The notes beneath the pieces are model-generated. The model was not told the DNA's origin. It did not search any database and worked only from the letters and a program-made list of their open reading frames with translations. The translations under genes were made by a program, and so were the position numbers. From Polyangiaceae bacterium (GTDB lineage Bacteria; Myxococcota_A; Polyangia; Polyangiales; Polyangiaceae), in contig JADJXL010000005.1 of assembly GCA_016715885.1 (NCBI GenBank), positions 1 to 64,000 of the forward strand: a stretch of 64,000 nucleotides of DNA, read 5' to 3'. This document shows, in pieces, positions 47,342 through 56,739 of this stretch. Every line of letters begins with the position of its first letter. The stretch's first letter is position 1.

Positions 47342-47446
47342 GGGCATCGATGGTCGACCCTTTCGGCGCGACGAATGTCGTGATGTTCGTCGATCCTGCA
47401 ACCTGGACTTGTCACGACGATCGTATGAGAAAGGTGCCAACCCCCT

Positions 47447-47848
47447 TCACGCAGCCTTTTCCTTGCCGCTTTCTCCGGTGAGGCCCTCTTCTTCGAGCGC
47501 CTCGTGCATGGCTTGAACGACGTTGGCCATCGAAGGAAATTCCTCTTCTTCTAGGTCATCGACGAGCTGCTTCAGTGAAACGGGTTGCCCTTTGCGGTAC
47601 TCGATTTGCTGGTTTCCTGCGCGCTTCAGCAGCTCTTGCTTGGTCGTCGGAAACTCCATGCCGGAGAGCGCTTGAGTGATCGCGGCGATACCGAACGCTG
47701 TGCCTTTGGGCGGACCAGGTTTGTCGTACGCTTCGCCGCGAACTTCTTTGCGGTCACGCAAGTCGCGCTGGTGCTGAACTTCTTTACCGCCCAGTCGCCC
47801 TGCTTCCTCGACCGTCATCGAGCCTTGTTTTTTGTTTTTCTCGGCCAT
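47447..47848 (-). CDS. KGG-motif and DUF2795 protein
   Basis: A 133-residue protein. GGGAG lies 8 bases before the ATG. The N-terminus has the GRLGGKEV motif seen in stress-related KGG proteins, then a basic stretch. The C-terminal half matches DUF2795 (QALSGMEFPTTKQELLKRAG, FPSMANVVQAMHEAL), a small helical domain often joined to KGG motifs. Cytoplasmic; biochemical role unknown, a stress or DNA-associated role is suggested for relatives. It lies at the right edge of the glmS repeat. Confidence 0.85.
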   Translation of the reverse strand: MAEKNKKQGSMTVEEAGRLGGKEVQHQRDLRDRKEVRGEAYDKPGPPKGTAFGIAAITQALSGMEFPTTKQELLKRAGNQQIEYRKGQPVSLKQLVDDLEEEEFPSMANVVQAMHEALEEEGLTGESGKEKAA

Positions 47849-48545
47849 GATGAATCTCCCGTGAATTTGGCCGGCCGAGCTCACGGCGCGGCTCCGTCCA
47901 CGCTTTCCTTTGGGCGTTTTGGGCAGGTGTCGATGGCCGTCGATGAGATTGTCCAAACGAACCCGGGCCGAACGAGATGAGCAACGACGATGTGTAGATG
48001 GGTGCTTGCGGCGCAAGAGCTTCGCGGCATGTGCAGTTCGCGAGGTGCGCGAGATGAGATCTGGAGAGCGAAACGAACCGCCGGGACGTGGAGCCAACGA
48101 CGCTTTGGTTGCGTGTAGCTCATGTTTCAGGCTTGGTATGCGGCCGAGTGGTTGTGCACCGGAGGATGAACCCGAGCATGGCCGGCCGCCCATCGTGATG
48201 GAGGAAGTTTCCGACGACCGCGTGCTCGGGCCGAAAAACGAGCTGGACGAAGCTGTGGACGAGGCATCGGAGGAATCATTTCCGGCCAGCGATCCTCCGT
48301 CTTGGCCCGTGACCGAGCGCATTCGCGGCAGGTGAGCAGAGCCGCAAGCTCGACCGCACAAATTGGACAAGTGACTTGTCGAAGGCTGCTGGGGCGTGTG
48401 AAACTGCCGCGGTCATCCGGTTGGCGATGCTTGCAGTGCATGAGAACGTCGCTTAAATGGCGACGCTCACGCGTCCGCGATGGCGCGACTCGGTTCGTTT
48501 GCTGCTCCAACCTTGCTCTGCTGCAGAGACCACGAAGTACCGACC
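47849..48545. other. 697-bp region between divergent genes
   Basis: It holds the promoter of the DUF2795 gene, a probable small gene at 48138-48335 and the upstream region of the serine hydrolase gene. I see no RNA gene or repeat here. Confidence 0.4.
48138..48335 (+). CDS. small acidic protein with SFPASDPPSW motif
   Basis: A 65-residue frame from ATG 48138 (45 residues if ATG 48198 is used). The C-terminal part DEAVDEASEESFPASDPPSW is a recurring motif of tiny proteobacterial proteins of unknown function, usually 50-80 residues long, which supports its being real. The region upstream in frame is open but Arg/Cys-rich and unlikely to be coding. Role unknown. Confidence 0.5.
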   Translation: MRPSGCAPEDEPEHGRPPIVMEEVSDDRVLGPKNELDEAVDEASEESFPASDPPSWPVTERIRGR

Positions 48546-49853
48546 ATGGTTCACGCTCCGATCACAGTCGACCGTCGTCGAGTCCTGCTCGGACTCGGTG
48601 CAATGTTCTTGGCCCCATCTTGTGCTTCCACTTCGCAGACGAATGGCGGCGAGGTCGCCACATCTGGCTGGAATGTGAGTGATGATGCAGGACGTTTGGT
48701 CCTGGCAAAACCGGAAAGTGTTGGAATGAGCGCCGAGCGAATTGCCGAGGTATTCGCTCGCATGGATGGTCGCGTGAACGCGGGGCGTTATCCTGGAGCG
48801 ACTGCAATCATTGGCCGGCGCGGCAAAATAGTCGGCGAGCATGCGGTGGGCAAACGCGTGCGTGGTGGCAATGATGAAATGACCATGGATACGCTGTTCG
48901 ACATGATGTCGGTCACGAAGGTGATGTCGACGGCGATAGCGGCCATGGTGCTCGTGGATCAAGGCAAATTGAAGCTCGACGATCCCGTCGTGAAGCACAT
49001 GCCGATGTTCACGGGCAAAGGCAAAGAGCGTGTCACGGTGAAACAAATGCTCTCGTATTCCGCCGGTTTGCCGCTCGATAACCACATTTTCGGTGGCCGC
49101 CCCGAAGAGATTTGGCGGCAAATGGCCGAAACGAAATTGGAATACGAACCGGGCACGCAGGTCGAATACAGTGACTTGACCTATCGGCTGCTCGGAAAAC
49201 TCATTGAAAATGTCGCGGGAAAACGGCTCGACGAGTTTGCTCGAGAATCCGTCTGGGCGCCGCTTGGAATGCACGACACGATGTACGCGCCGCATCCGCA
49301 ATCCGAGCGTCATGTGCGCGTGGCTGCTACGGGTCCCACCGAGCGACGCAAAGGCATGCTGCGTGGCGTCGTACAAGACGACCAGGATTTCGCGCTCGGA
49401 GGCGTCGTCGGTTGCGATGGGCTCTTTTCGACCGCAAGGGATGCCGCCGTATTTTGCCAAATGATGCTGAATCGCGGCACGTATGGCGGCAAGCGTATCA
49501 TTTCGACCGAGCTTGCGACCGCCATGGTGTCCAATCAGACGCCATTCGCGGACGTCGGAAAAAACGACACTTCCCCGATCATGAATCTCTTGGCCACTCC
49601 GAAAGGATATGGCTGGGAGCTGTCGACGCCGCGTTTCTGCAATGGTGGTACGAAGCTGTCGCCTGGGTCTTATGGCAAAGTGGGCGGCACGGGAACGTTC
49701 TTGTGGATCGACCCCGTGCGCGAGGTATTCGCCGTGCTGCTCACCAATCATGGTTTGCCCGTCCCATTCGACGAACCTGGTTGGAATCGGCTTCTCGACA
49801 ACGTGGGCAGCGGCGAATTCTTCGACGGTGTGATGGGCGCTGTCGTCGGCTAA
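48546..49853 (+). CDS. class C beta-lactamase-like serine hydrolase lipoprotein
   Basis: A 435-residue protein. ATG 48546 starts a signal peptide with RRR and LLGLGAMFLAPSC, Tat-like and lipoprotein-like. The mature part is a penicillin-binding-protein/AmpC fold: SVTK (SxxK, about residues 122-125) gives the nucleophile Ser and Lys, EYSD supplies the Tyr of the YxN-type motif, and VGGTGTF stands in for the third motif. The block LDDPVVKHMPMFTGKGKERVTVKQMLSYSAGL is typical of the esterase/beta-lactamase family. Likely an esterase or peptidase at the envelope. Substrate unknown. Confidence 0.88.
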   Translation: MVHAPITVDRRRVLLGLGAMFLAPSCASTSQTNGGEVATSGWNVSDDAGRLVLAKPESVGMSAERIAEVFARMDGRVNAGRYPGATAIIGRRGKIVGEHAVGKRVRGGNDEMTMDTLFDMMSVTKVMSTAIAAMVLVDQGKLKLDDPVVKHMPMFTGKGKERVTVKQMLSYSAGLPLDNHIFGGRPEEIWRQMAETKLEYEPGTQVEYSDLTYRLLGKLIENVAGKRLDEFARESVWAPLGMHDTMYAPHPQSERHVRVAATGPTERRKGMLRGVVQDDQDFALGGVVGCDGLFSTARDAAVFCQMMLNRGTYGGKRIISTELATAMVSNQTPFADVGKNDTSPIMNLLATPKGYGWELSTPRFCNGGTKLSPGSYGKVGGTGTFLWIDPVREVFAVLLTNHGLPVPFDEPGWNRLLDNVGSGEFFDGVMGAVVG

Positions 49854-49936
49854 CGCCCAAAGCCGATATATCCATGATTAAAAAATGACTTTCCTTCGGG
49901 CTCGGGCCGGACTAAGGGGGCCTTTGGGAGAGCCGG

Positions 49937-51121
49937 ATGGATCTATCGTTCAGCGCCGAGGAGATTGAGTTTCGGGATGGTGTTCGCGCGTGGATTGCGG
50001 AGGCGATGCCGCCGCACATTCGCGACAAAGCCAAGGTCGATGCTCATTTCGAGCACGACGAAATCATGGAGTGGCACCGAATCTTGTATCAAAAAGGTTG
50101 GGTAGCTCCGCATTGGCCCAAAGAATATGGCGGAGCGGGTCTCGACGTGACCCGTCGGTTCATTTTGACGGAGGAGCTCGAATTGGCGGGGACTCCGGCG
50201 CTTTCGCCATTCGGATTGATGATGGTCGGGCCGCTCTTGATCCAGTTTGGCTCGGACGCTCAACGAAATCGGTATTTGCCCAAAATCGCCGCGGGTGAAG
50301 AATGTTGGTGCCAGGGGTATTCCGAACCGAATGCCGGCAGTGACCTTGCGTCGTTGAAGCTGCGGGCCGAGAGCGACGGCAAAGGCAATTACATTTTGAA
50401 CGGGCAAAAAACCTGGACCACGTATGCGCAGTATGCGGACTGGATTTTCGTCCTCACGCGGACGGATCCGAACGCGAAAAAGCAAGCAGGGATCAGCTTT
50501 TTCTTGGTCAACATGAAGACGCCTGGCATCACGGTACGCCCGACGCTGACGATTGCCGGCACGCCGGCTTTTTGCGATACGTTTTTCGAGAACGTGGTCG
50601 TGCCCGCGGAGAACCTCGTGGGGCCCTTGCACGGGGGCTGGACATTGGCCAAAGCGCTGCTCGGGCACGAAAGGACGTACATTGCCGCCGTTGGTATGTC
50701 GACGCGGGCGCTTCGGCGTGTGAAACGCATTGCGGCGGAGACGCGCGAGCGAGGCGTACCGCTGCTCGAGCACCCGCATTTCCGTGCGAAAATTGCGCGG
50801 CTCGAAATCGAGCTGTGGGCGCTTCGCATGACCAACTACCGCGCGATAGCGTCGGCGCAGATGGGGCATGCTCCGGGGCCCGAATCGAGCATTCTGAAGA
50901 TTCGCGGTTCGGAAATTCACCAGCAATGCTACGAGCTCGCGATGGAAATCATGGGGCACGATTCTTTGTCGTGGTGGAACGAGCCTGGAATCATTCCCGA
51001 AATCGAGCAATCGGTGACCGGCGGGTTCCATTATTCGCGGGCCGCGACCATTTACGGCGGCAGCAACGAGATTCAGAAAAACGTGATTGCCAAGCTCATC
51101 CTTGGCTTGCCGAGCACCTGA
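49937..51121 (+). CDS. acyl-CoA dehydrogenase
   Basis: A 394-residue flavoenzyme of the acyl-CoA dehydrogenase family: N-terminal helical domain, middle beta domain (CQGYSEPNAGSDLASL, then NGQKTWTTYAQYADWIFVLTR) and C-terminal FAD-binding helices ending ATIYGGSNEIQKNVIAKLILG. It dehydrogenates acyl-CoA and passes electrons to ETF. GGGAG precedes the ATG. Its partner gene begins 11 bp after the stop, and such pairs in actinobacteria and myxobacteria form heteromeric enzymes acting on steroid or branched acyl-CoAs. That pairing is inferred from context. Confidence 0.93.
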   Translation: MDLSFSAEEIEFRDGVRAWIAEAMPPHIRDKAKVDAHFEHDEIMEWHRILYQKGWVAPHWPKEYGGAGLDVTRRFILTEELELAGTPALSPFGLMMVGPLLIQFGSDAQRNRYLPKIAAGEECWCQGYSEPNAGSDLASLKLRAESDGKGNYILNGQKTWTTYAQYADWIFVLTRTDPNAKKQAGISFFLVNMKTPGITVRPTLTIAGTPAFCDTFFENVVVPAENLVGPLHGGWTLAKALLGHERTYIAAVGMSTRALRRVKRIAAETRERGVPLLEHPHFRAKIARLEIELWALRMTNYRAIASAQMGHAPGPESSILKIRGSEIHQQCYELAMEIMGHDSLSWWNEPGIIPEIEQSVTGGFHYSRAATIYGGSNEIQKNVIAKLILGLPST

Positions 51122-51132
51122 GAGGTTTTGCC

Positions 51133-52299
51133 ATGAACTTCGACCTCACTCCGGAACAAAAGCTGCTCGAAAGCACGGCGGCGTCGTTCGTCAAAAAAGA
51201 ATCTCCCATTTCGCGTTTGCGGACGCTTCGCGAGGATTCCGTCGGCTGGAGCAAAGACGTGTGGCGGAAAATGGCCGAGCTCGGATGGCTTGGTTTGCCA
51301 TTTCCCGAATCCGTGGGCGGGTTTGGCGGATCGTTCGTCGACGTCGCCATCATCCTCGAACAACTCGGCACGATGCTCGTCCCCGAACCGTACACGGCAT
51401 CGGTGCTTTGCGCTGGGATGGCCATTTCACGCGGCGGAACTGCGGAGCAACACGAACGATTCCTCGCGCCGCTGATTGCGGGTGATACGAGCTTGGCATT
51501 TGCGCATGCCGAACGGGGCAGCAGATTCGATGCAAATTGGGTCGAGACCGCGGCCGTTCGCAATGGTGACGACTACGTGCTTCGTGGCGAAAAGGTATTC
51601 GTCGTGAATGGTCACGCGGCCGACGTGATCGTGGTTTCCGCGCGAACGCAGGGAAATGCGGGCGACGCGGAGGGGATTTCGCTGTTCGCCATTTCGCAGG
51701 ATGCGCCTGGTTTGTCAGTGACGCCCATCAAGACGATCGACGGCCAGAAGGCGGCGATGATTTCATTGGGTGGCGTACGCGTGTCCGAACGCGATCGAAT
51801 TGGCGCCGAAGGAGAAGCCGGCGCGCTGGTCGACGAAGTGCTCGACATCGGAGCGGCGGCGGCGTGTGCCGAGGGATTGGGTGTCATGCGAACGGCGCTG
51901 GGCATGACGGTCGATTACATGAAAACGCGCGAACAATTTGGCGTGAAAATCGGCACGTTCCAGGCATTGCAGCATCGAGCGGTGGACATGTTCATCCGAA
52001 CGGAGCTTGCTCGAGGCACGTCGATTCTGGCAACGTTATCGGTTTCCGATGCGGATCCGGCGCAGCGTCGGAGCGCGGTGAGTGCGGCGAAGGTCGAGCT
52101 TGCGTTGTGCGGGCGGTTCGTGACGCAACAAGCCATCCAATTGCATGGCGGAATTGGCATCACGGACGAGCACGACATTGGGCTGTACTTCAAGCGCATG
52201 CACGCGCTCAATACGGTGTTCGGCGACGAGGAGTATCATGTGGGGCGCTACGCGGCGGCTCCGACGTTTGCCACGCGAATCGGCGGCGCGAGTAGCTGA
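51133..52299 (+). CDS. acyl-CoA dehydrogenase, second subunit or paralogue
   Basis: A 388-residue acyl-CoA dehydrogenase family protein. AGAGG lies 7 bases before the ATG. It has the family fold from MNFDLTPEQKLLESTAASF through FAHAERGSR and LRGEKVFVVNGHAADVIVVSAR to YMKTREQFGVKIGTFQALQHR and LHGGIGITDEHDIGLYFKR. It is more diverged than its upstream neighbour, and together they look like the two subunits of an alpha2beta2 dehydrogenase. Substrate unknown. Confidence 0.92.
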   Translation: MNFDLTPEQKLLESTAASFVKKESPISRLRTLREDSVGWSKDVWRKMAELGWLGLPFPESVGGFGGSFVDVAIILEQLGTMLVPEPYTASVLCAGMAISRGGTAEQHERFLAPLIAGDTSLAFAHAERGSRFDANWVETAAVRNGDDYVLRGEKVFVVNGHAADVIVVSARTQGNAGDAEGISLFAISQDAPGLSVTPIKTIDGQKAAMISLGGVRVSERDRIGAEGEAGALVDEVLDIGAAAACAEGLGVMRTALGMTVDYMKTREQFGVKIGTFQALQHRAVDMFIRTELARGTSILATLSVSDADPAQRRSAVSAAKVELALCGRFVTQQAIQLHGGIGITDEHDIGLYFKRMHALNTVFGDEEYHVGRYAAAPTFATRIGGASS

Positions 52300-52328
52300 A
52301 TCCGGGCGCCTCACCCCCTAACCCCATA

Positions 52329-52589
52329 AGCGCTAACATAACGCAATTGTCGCCCCGCCCCGGGTTAAAACCCGGGGCTACACATCAAGAAGTCCTCGCG
52401 CTACCGCGCTCGGACTGACGTCATGCTGACATGAGAGAAATGCCCTCTGCTGCAAAATCGATAGCACTTCTCGATGTTGTGGTAGCAATTGAGGATGGTC
52501 AGTCCCCGAACGGCAGTGAGGGGACTTTTGAATGTGTAGCGCGGGGTTTCAACCCCGCGCGGGGGTGCAAAAGGGGTTATGTTAGCGCT
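52329..52589. mobile_element. MITE-like 261-bp element with terminal inverted repeats
   Basis: AGCGCTAACATAAC (52329-52342) and GTTATGTTAGCGCT (52576-52589) are perfect 14-bp inverted ends. Inside, two subterminal hairpins mirror each other: CCCCGGGTT/AACCCGGGG followed by CTACACA near the left end, and TGTGTAG followed by CGCGGGGTT/AACCCCGCG near the right end. There is no coding frame of note. This nested layout fits a non-autonomous transposable element; it fills most of the 345-bp gap between the dehydrogenase operon and the DUF1513 gene. No target duplication was identified. Confidence 0.65.
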
Positions 52590-52644
52590 CATGCCCCCCA
52601 AAATCTCCTTTCAGCGAAAGGTTCGCTGTTCTAGGATGGCGCCC

Positions 52645-53655
52645 ATGCTCGGCACGTTCGTCGGCGGAACCGGAGGTCTCGATCCCGAAACCCTCCAGCC
52701 CATCTTCTCCTTCGATGTCGTCGACCTCGACGCCGATCGGGTCGCCCGCATCGACGTCGACTTTCTCCCCCACGGCTTCACGACCAAGCCAGGAAGTCCG
52801 CACATTGCAGCGGTTTTCGAAAAACGCGGTCCCGGCGCCGCACTGCTCGACCTCGCCGAAAAACGCCGCTTGGGCATGATCCGCGCCAAACCCGGGCGCC
52901 ATTATTACGGCCACGGCGTGTATTCGCAGGATGGCGAAAAGCTCTTCGTCGTCGAAATCGACCTCGAAACGCACGCAGGGCTGCTCAGCGTACGCGAAAC
53001 CAAAACATACCGCGAAATCGAGGCATTTCCCACCTACGGCGATCGCCCGCACGATTGCGTGCCCATCGACGACGGCAAGGTACTCGTCATCACCAACGGC
53101 GGCGGAGCGCTCGGCAGCAAAAGCGAACCGTGCGTCACGTACGTCGACGTCGCGTCGCGCAAACTCATTGAAAAAATTCAGTTTTCCGATCCCAAAATCA
53201 ACGCGGGCCATGTCGCCATCGCACCCGACGGGTCGCTCGCGGTCGTTTCGGCACCGCGCGATGGCCTTCCGGCGGAGACATCTGCGGGCGGGATCACACT
53301 CCGCGCGCCAAAACGTAAGCCCGAACGCATGCGCGGGCCCGAGCGCGTCATGTCCAAGGTCATTGGCGAATCGCTCAGCGTGGTCATTCACGAAGATATC
53401 GTCGGCGTCACGAATCCTTTCGGCGGAATCGTCACGTTTTGGAGCCTCAAATCGAAAAAACTGGTGGGCTTTTACGAATGCCAAAACCCGCGCGGCATCG
53501 AGCTTTCGCGCGATCGCGCTGCATTCATCGTGAGCTATGGAAAACACGCGTCCGTCGTGCTGCTCGACGTGTGCACGCTAAAGCCCATCGAGCGCAGTTT
53601 TGGCGACAAACGCCTCGGTGGTTCGCATATTTTCCCATGGGAGCCGACTGCCTGA
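52645..53655 (+). CDS. DUF1513-like propeller protein
   Basis: A 336-residue protein; the ATG at 52645 is preceded by AGGA (an in-frame ATG is also at 52636). Blocks such as FTTKPGSPHIAAVFEKRG, GRHYYGHGVYSQDGEKLFVVE, ETKTYREIEAFPTYGDRPHD and VPIDDGKVLVITNGGG match DUF1513, a beta-propeller family known mostly as periplasmic proteins linked to iron or peroxidase genes. This member lacks an obvious signal peptide. Its stop overlaps the methyltransferase start (TGATG), so they are coupled. The MITE-like element ends 55 bp upstream and may contribute its promoter. Confidence 0.78.
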   Translation: MLGTFVGGTGGLDPETLQPIFSFDVVDLDADRVARIDVDFLPHGFTTKPGSPHIAAVFEKRGPGAALLDLAEKRRLGMIRAKPGRHYYGHGVYSQDGEKLFVVEIDLETHAGLLSVRETKTYREIEAFPTYGDRPHDCVPIDDGKVLVITNGGGALGSKSEPCVTYVDVASRKLIEKIQFSDPKINAGHVAIAPDGSLAVVSAPRDGLPAETSAGGITLRAPKRKPERMRGPERVMSKVIGESLSVVIHEDIVGVTNPFGGIVTFWSLKSKKLVGFYECQNPRGIELSRDRAAFIVSYGKHASVVLLDVCTLKPIERSFGDKRLGGSHIFPWEPTA

Positions 53656-54335
53656 TGGAAAAGCAAGAGCGCTGGTACGTGGAGAACTTGCCCCTTCGTG
53701 GCGAAAAAATCGTCGATGTGGGAGCGAACGTCGGCAAATTCTCGCAATTGTTTTGGGATCAGGGCGCGCGCAAAAACGAGGTCATTTCGGTCGAGCCCAT
53801 TGCGGAAAACATCAAGGCCATTGAAGCGCGTATTCGAGCGTCCAAAGCCGGCAACAAATGGACCGTAAAAAAATGCGCCGTATCCGCGCACAACGGCCAA
53901 TTGGCGCTTCGACCGCTGCGAGCTGCATGGGGGCTCAATTCGATGGTGCCGCTCAATGACGAGGGCGAGCGGATTCAGGTTGCTTGTCGCAAGCTGGAAT
54001 CGATTGCGCCCGACGCGACGGTGGTCAAGGTCGATGTCGAGGGCCACGAATACGCGTTTTTACCGCAGGCGCTTGCAGCCATGCCCAACGTCAAGGCATG
54101 GGCGCTCGAATTGCACCAGGTCGACGACCAGCCGCTCGAGCGCACGCTGCAAATGTTGGTTGATTACGGTTATCGTCTCGTGGGAGCGGGAGCGAAGCGC
54201 ACGGACCCGGACGGGCCGTGGGTGAACGTCGATGTGACGCCCGCGTGGACATGGGCGGACATTCCGGGCGTCGCGACCCTTCGGGATGGGCTGCCATCGA
54301 CGTTCAAGATGCTGCATGTGCTGGCGTTGCGGTGA
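53655..54335 (+). CDS. FkbM-family methyltransferase
   Basis: A 226-residue SAM-dependent methyltransferase. The start at 53655 overlaps the previous stop (TGATG). EKIVDVGANVGKFSQLF is the SAM-binding motif I, EVISVEPIAENIKAIEARI follows as motif II and ATVVKVDVEGHEYAFLPQAL is the FkbM (Methyltransf_21) signature. Relatives methylate sugar or polyketide hydroxyls or act on unknown small molecules. Substrate cannot be told; partner is the coupled propeller protein. Confidence 0.88.
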   Translation: MEKQERWYVENLPLRGEKIVDVGANVGKFSQLFWDQGARKNEVISVEPIAENIKAIEARIRASKAGNKWTVKKCAVSAHNGQLALRPLRAAWGLNSMVPLNDEGERIQVACRKLESIAPDATVVKVDVEGHEYAFLPQALAAMPNVKAWALELHQVDDQPLERTLQMLVDYGYRLVGAGAKRTDPDGPWVNVDVTPAWTWADIPGVATLRDGLPSTFKMLHVLALR

Positions 54336-54339
54336 TAGC

Positions 54340-56541
54340 TCAGAACCCGCAATACCCATACGGCTGCGACGGCACCGGCAATGCCACCGAAGCGACCGGA
54401 TCGAGCGGCTCGTTCACGTTGCTCGCCGTCACGCCACCGTACGAAATGGCGTACACGTAGTCGTCGATGAATACGCCGCGGCGCACGTCGACTCCATAAT
54501 ACCCATTGCAGTAGCCGTACGGATCCGCATTGAAGAACGTCGAATGATCGATCGACGCGCGTTTCTTGATGCCTTCTTCCAGCGTCACGTTGAATAGCTC
54601 GAGCGAGCTACGCATCGTCCCGTCCTGCGAATTGTATCCGCTGAACGGGAATGCAAGCAGGTGCAGCGGCCCATACCAGTTGAATGCCTTGTGGTTGTAT
54701 TGCGCCTCGGAATGGCCGTATTCACTGCCCGAGAATGCATACTTGTGCATCAGCAGCGGGTTTTGCGGATCCGATACGTTGAAGACTTGCAGGGCCAAAC
54801 CGAGCACCTGGCCATCCGGCGTCGCATCTTGACCAATGGTCAACAGGTGATTGTCGTCCATCGGGTGCATGTATTCGCTGAAGCCTGGAATCTTCAGCTC
54901 GGCCATGACCGTGGGTTTCGTTTGATCCGACAGATCGATGACGAAGAGCGGATCGACTTGCCGGAATGTGACCATGTATGCGCGCTGTCCGACGAAACGC
55001 GTCGAATAAATCGTTTCTCCCAGCGCGAGATCCGTAACGCTGCCGATCGTGCCGAGGTTCGTGCCTTGTTGCGAAAGCACGTAAAGCCCGTTGGACGTCG
55101 TCCAATCGGTTTGCGAAACGAGCTCGCGGGTCGTGGTGATACGCAATTTCCCGTCCCGTTCATCCATCGAGAATTGGTTTTTCACGCGTCCGGGTACTTT
55201 GCCCGTGGCCACATAGGCAGGTTCGGCCGGATTCGTTGCCAAATCGAATTTGTGGACGAACGTTTCCGTCGTATCGACCGCCTGCACGGGGGGCAGCGCC
55301 GTCATGTACGGATCCTTGTACGCACGTGCCGCAAGATAAAGCCCATCGCCGCTCGAATACACCGTATCCACACCCGCGACGATGTTCGTTTCCGCCATGG
55401 GCGCGCCAAGGTTTGTCAAGGGAAACGATTCGACGGAAACCAGGCCGTATGCCGTCGAACCTTGCGACGGGACGTAATACGATTCGCAGCTCGGAGGCAC
55501 GACCGTGACGTTTCCATTCGCCTTTTCGAAGCGATACGGGAGCCAATCGTTCAGCGTCGAGCCGAAAATGGCGAGCGTATTTTCGAAGCGAAGGTTTTCG
55601 AACGCTTGGGTCCATTCCGAAACGGTTTGCGGATAGCCGTTTTCGAAGGAGGGGTAATAATTCAGGTTTGGGCCGTGTTGTCCGCCGCTGAGGATCGAGT
55701 GCACGTTTTCGTTGATGCGGCGTGACGACGCGTAACTGCCCTCGAAGTAGACCTCCTTGAGCACGCCGGTCGGTTGTCCCGCATTGAGTCCGAGCACGGT
55801 GATTTTCGTGAGCGGCGCGTAGTAGGGATTGTAGTATCCATCCCAAGCCGGACCTTCGTAATACCCGTCATAATAAGGAGCGCGCGGCTGCACATTGGCG
55901 GCATTGTAGATGTCCGACCCATCGACTTGCGAATAAATGACGAGGTGTTCTTCGGTTGCGAACATTTCGATCGGATTGCCCTCGACCTGCGTCGTGTTCG
56001 CAATCGCGAGGCTCGAGACGGGCCAACTTTGCAGTGTTTGCAAGGTTTGTCCGTGAAGCAGATAGATGTAGTTTCCGTCGGTCTTGAGGATGTCGGCTTC
56101 ATCGACGCCCGCGACCTGCGTATTCGTGTTGGAATGGTCGGGGTTTGCACCGGGCCCTGAACCTCCAGCACCACCCGAACCGCTCGATCCGCCGCCCGAG
56201 CCGCCGCTTCCGACCGGTCCGCCACTGCTCGAGCCGGACGACGACACGCCCGATGATGTCGCGCCGCCGGGGACGCCGCCATCTTCCCAGCCCCAGCCAT
56301 AATAGCCGCCATTGGCTTCGATGCTGGCAATGATCGCATCGATTTGCGCATTCATTTTTGCCGCAGCATCTTGCTTCAGCAGCGTTTCGAGGTCCGCGCA
56401 GCTTTGTGCTTGTTGCAGACTGCCGCGCGCTTCGGCCGTATTGTTTTGCTTGTCGATCGTTCCGCTACAGCCATTGCCGAGCGCGACGAGAGAAAGGAGC
56501 GAAGTGCAAATACCAAGTGTGGATCGAGTGCGCTTGTTCAT
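54340..56541 (-). CDS. beta-propeller domain lipoprotein (Beta_propel family)
   Basis: A 733-residue protein starting MNKRTRSTLGICTSLLSLVA, with a lipobox LGNGC and a Ser/Gly linker (SSSGSSSGGPVGSGGSGGGS). The motif QVAGVDEADILKTDGNYIYLL is the hallmark of the PF09826 beta-propeller family, in which secreted proteins of archaea and bacteria share this entry blade; further blades contain ETFVHKFDL and PLFVIDLSDQTKP. Tyr/Gly-rich stretches (YYDGYYEG, YYNPYYAP) lie in the middle. Probably exposed on the outer membrane. Role unknown. It converges on the methyltransferase gene and is divergent from gloB. Confidence 0.87.
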   Translation of the reverse strand: MNKRTRSTLGICTSLLSLVALGNGCSGTIDKQNNTAEARGSLQQAQSCADLETLLKQDAAAKMNAQIDAIIASIEANGGYYGWGWEDGGVPGGATSSGVSSSGSSSGGPVGSGGSGGGSSGSGGAGGSGPGANPDHSNTNTQVAGVDEADILKTDGNYIYLLHGQTLQTLQSWPVSSLAIANTTQVEGNPIEMFATEEHLVIYSQVDGSDIYNAANVQPRAPYYDGYYEGPAWDGYYNPYYAPLTKITVLGLNAGQPTGVLKEVYFEGSYASSRRINENVHSILSGGQHGPNLNYYPSFENGYPQTVSEWTQAFENLRFENTLAIFGSTLNDWLPYRFEKANGNVTVVPPSCESYYVPSQGSTAYGLVSVESFPLTNLGAPMAETNIVAGVDTVYSSGDGLYLAARAYKDPYMTALPPVQAVDTTETFVHKFDLATNPAEPAYVATGKVPGRVKNQFSMDERDGKLRITTTRELVSQTDWTTSNGLYVLSQQGTNLGTIGSVTDLALGETIYSTRFVGQRAYMVTFRQVDPLFVIDLSDQTKPTVMAELKIPGFSEYMHPMDDNHLLTIGQDATPDGQVLGLALQVFNVSDPQNPLLMHKYAFSGSEYGHSEAQYNHKAFNWYGPLHLLAFPFSGYNSQDGTMRSSLELFNVTLEEGIKKRASIDHSTFFNADPYGYCNGYYGVDVRRGVFIDDYVYAISYGGVTASNVNEPLDPVASVALPVPSQPYGYCGF

Positions 56542-56739
56542 GTCCTGGCTGGAGAGCAAACAATGGGCCAAGTTGTGCTGTGTGTGCAACGGATGAAAAG
56601 GCAGCCGAAGTCCAGCTTGCAATTGTGTCAACATGTGCCGTGTTCGGGCGACTGTGCCAGACGCCTCGGGGACTGTCGGATGCGCTCTTTTTGAAAGACC
56701 CGGTTGAGTCGTCGCTCGATTCCGCGTATCTTGCGCGCC

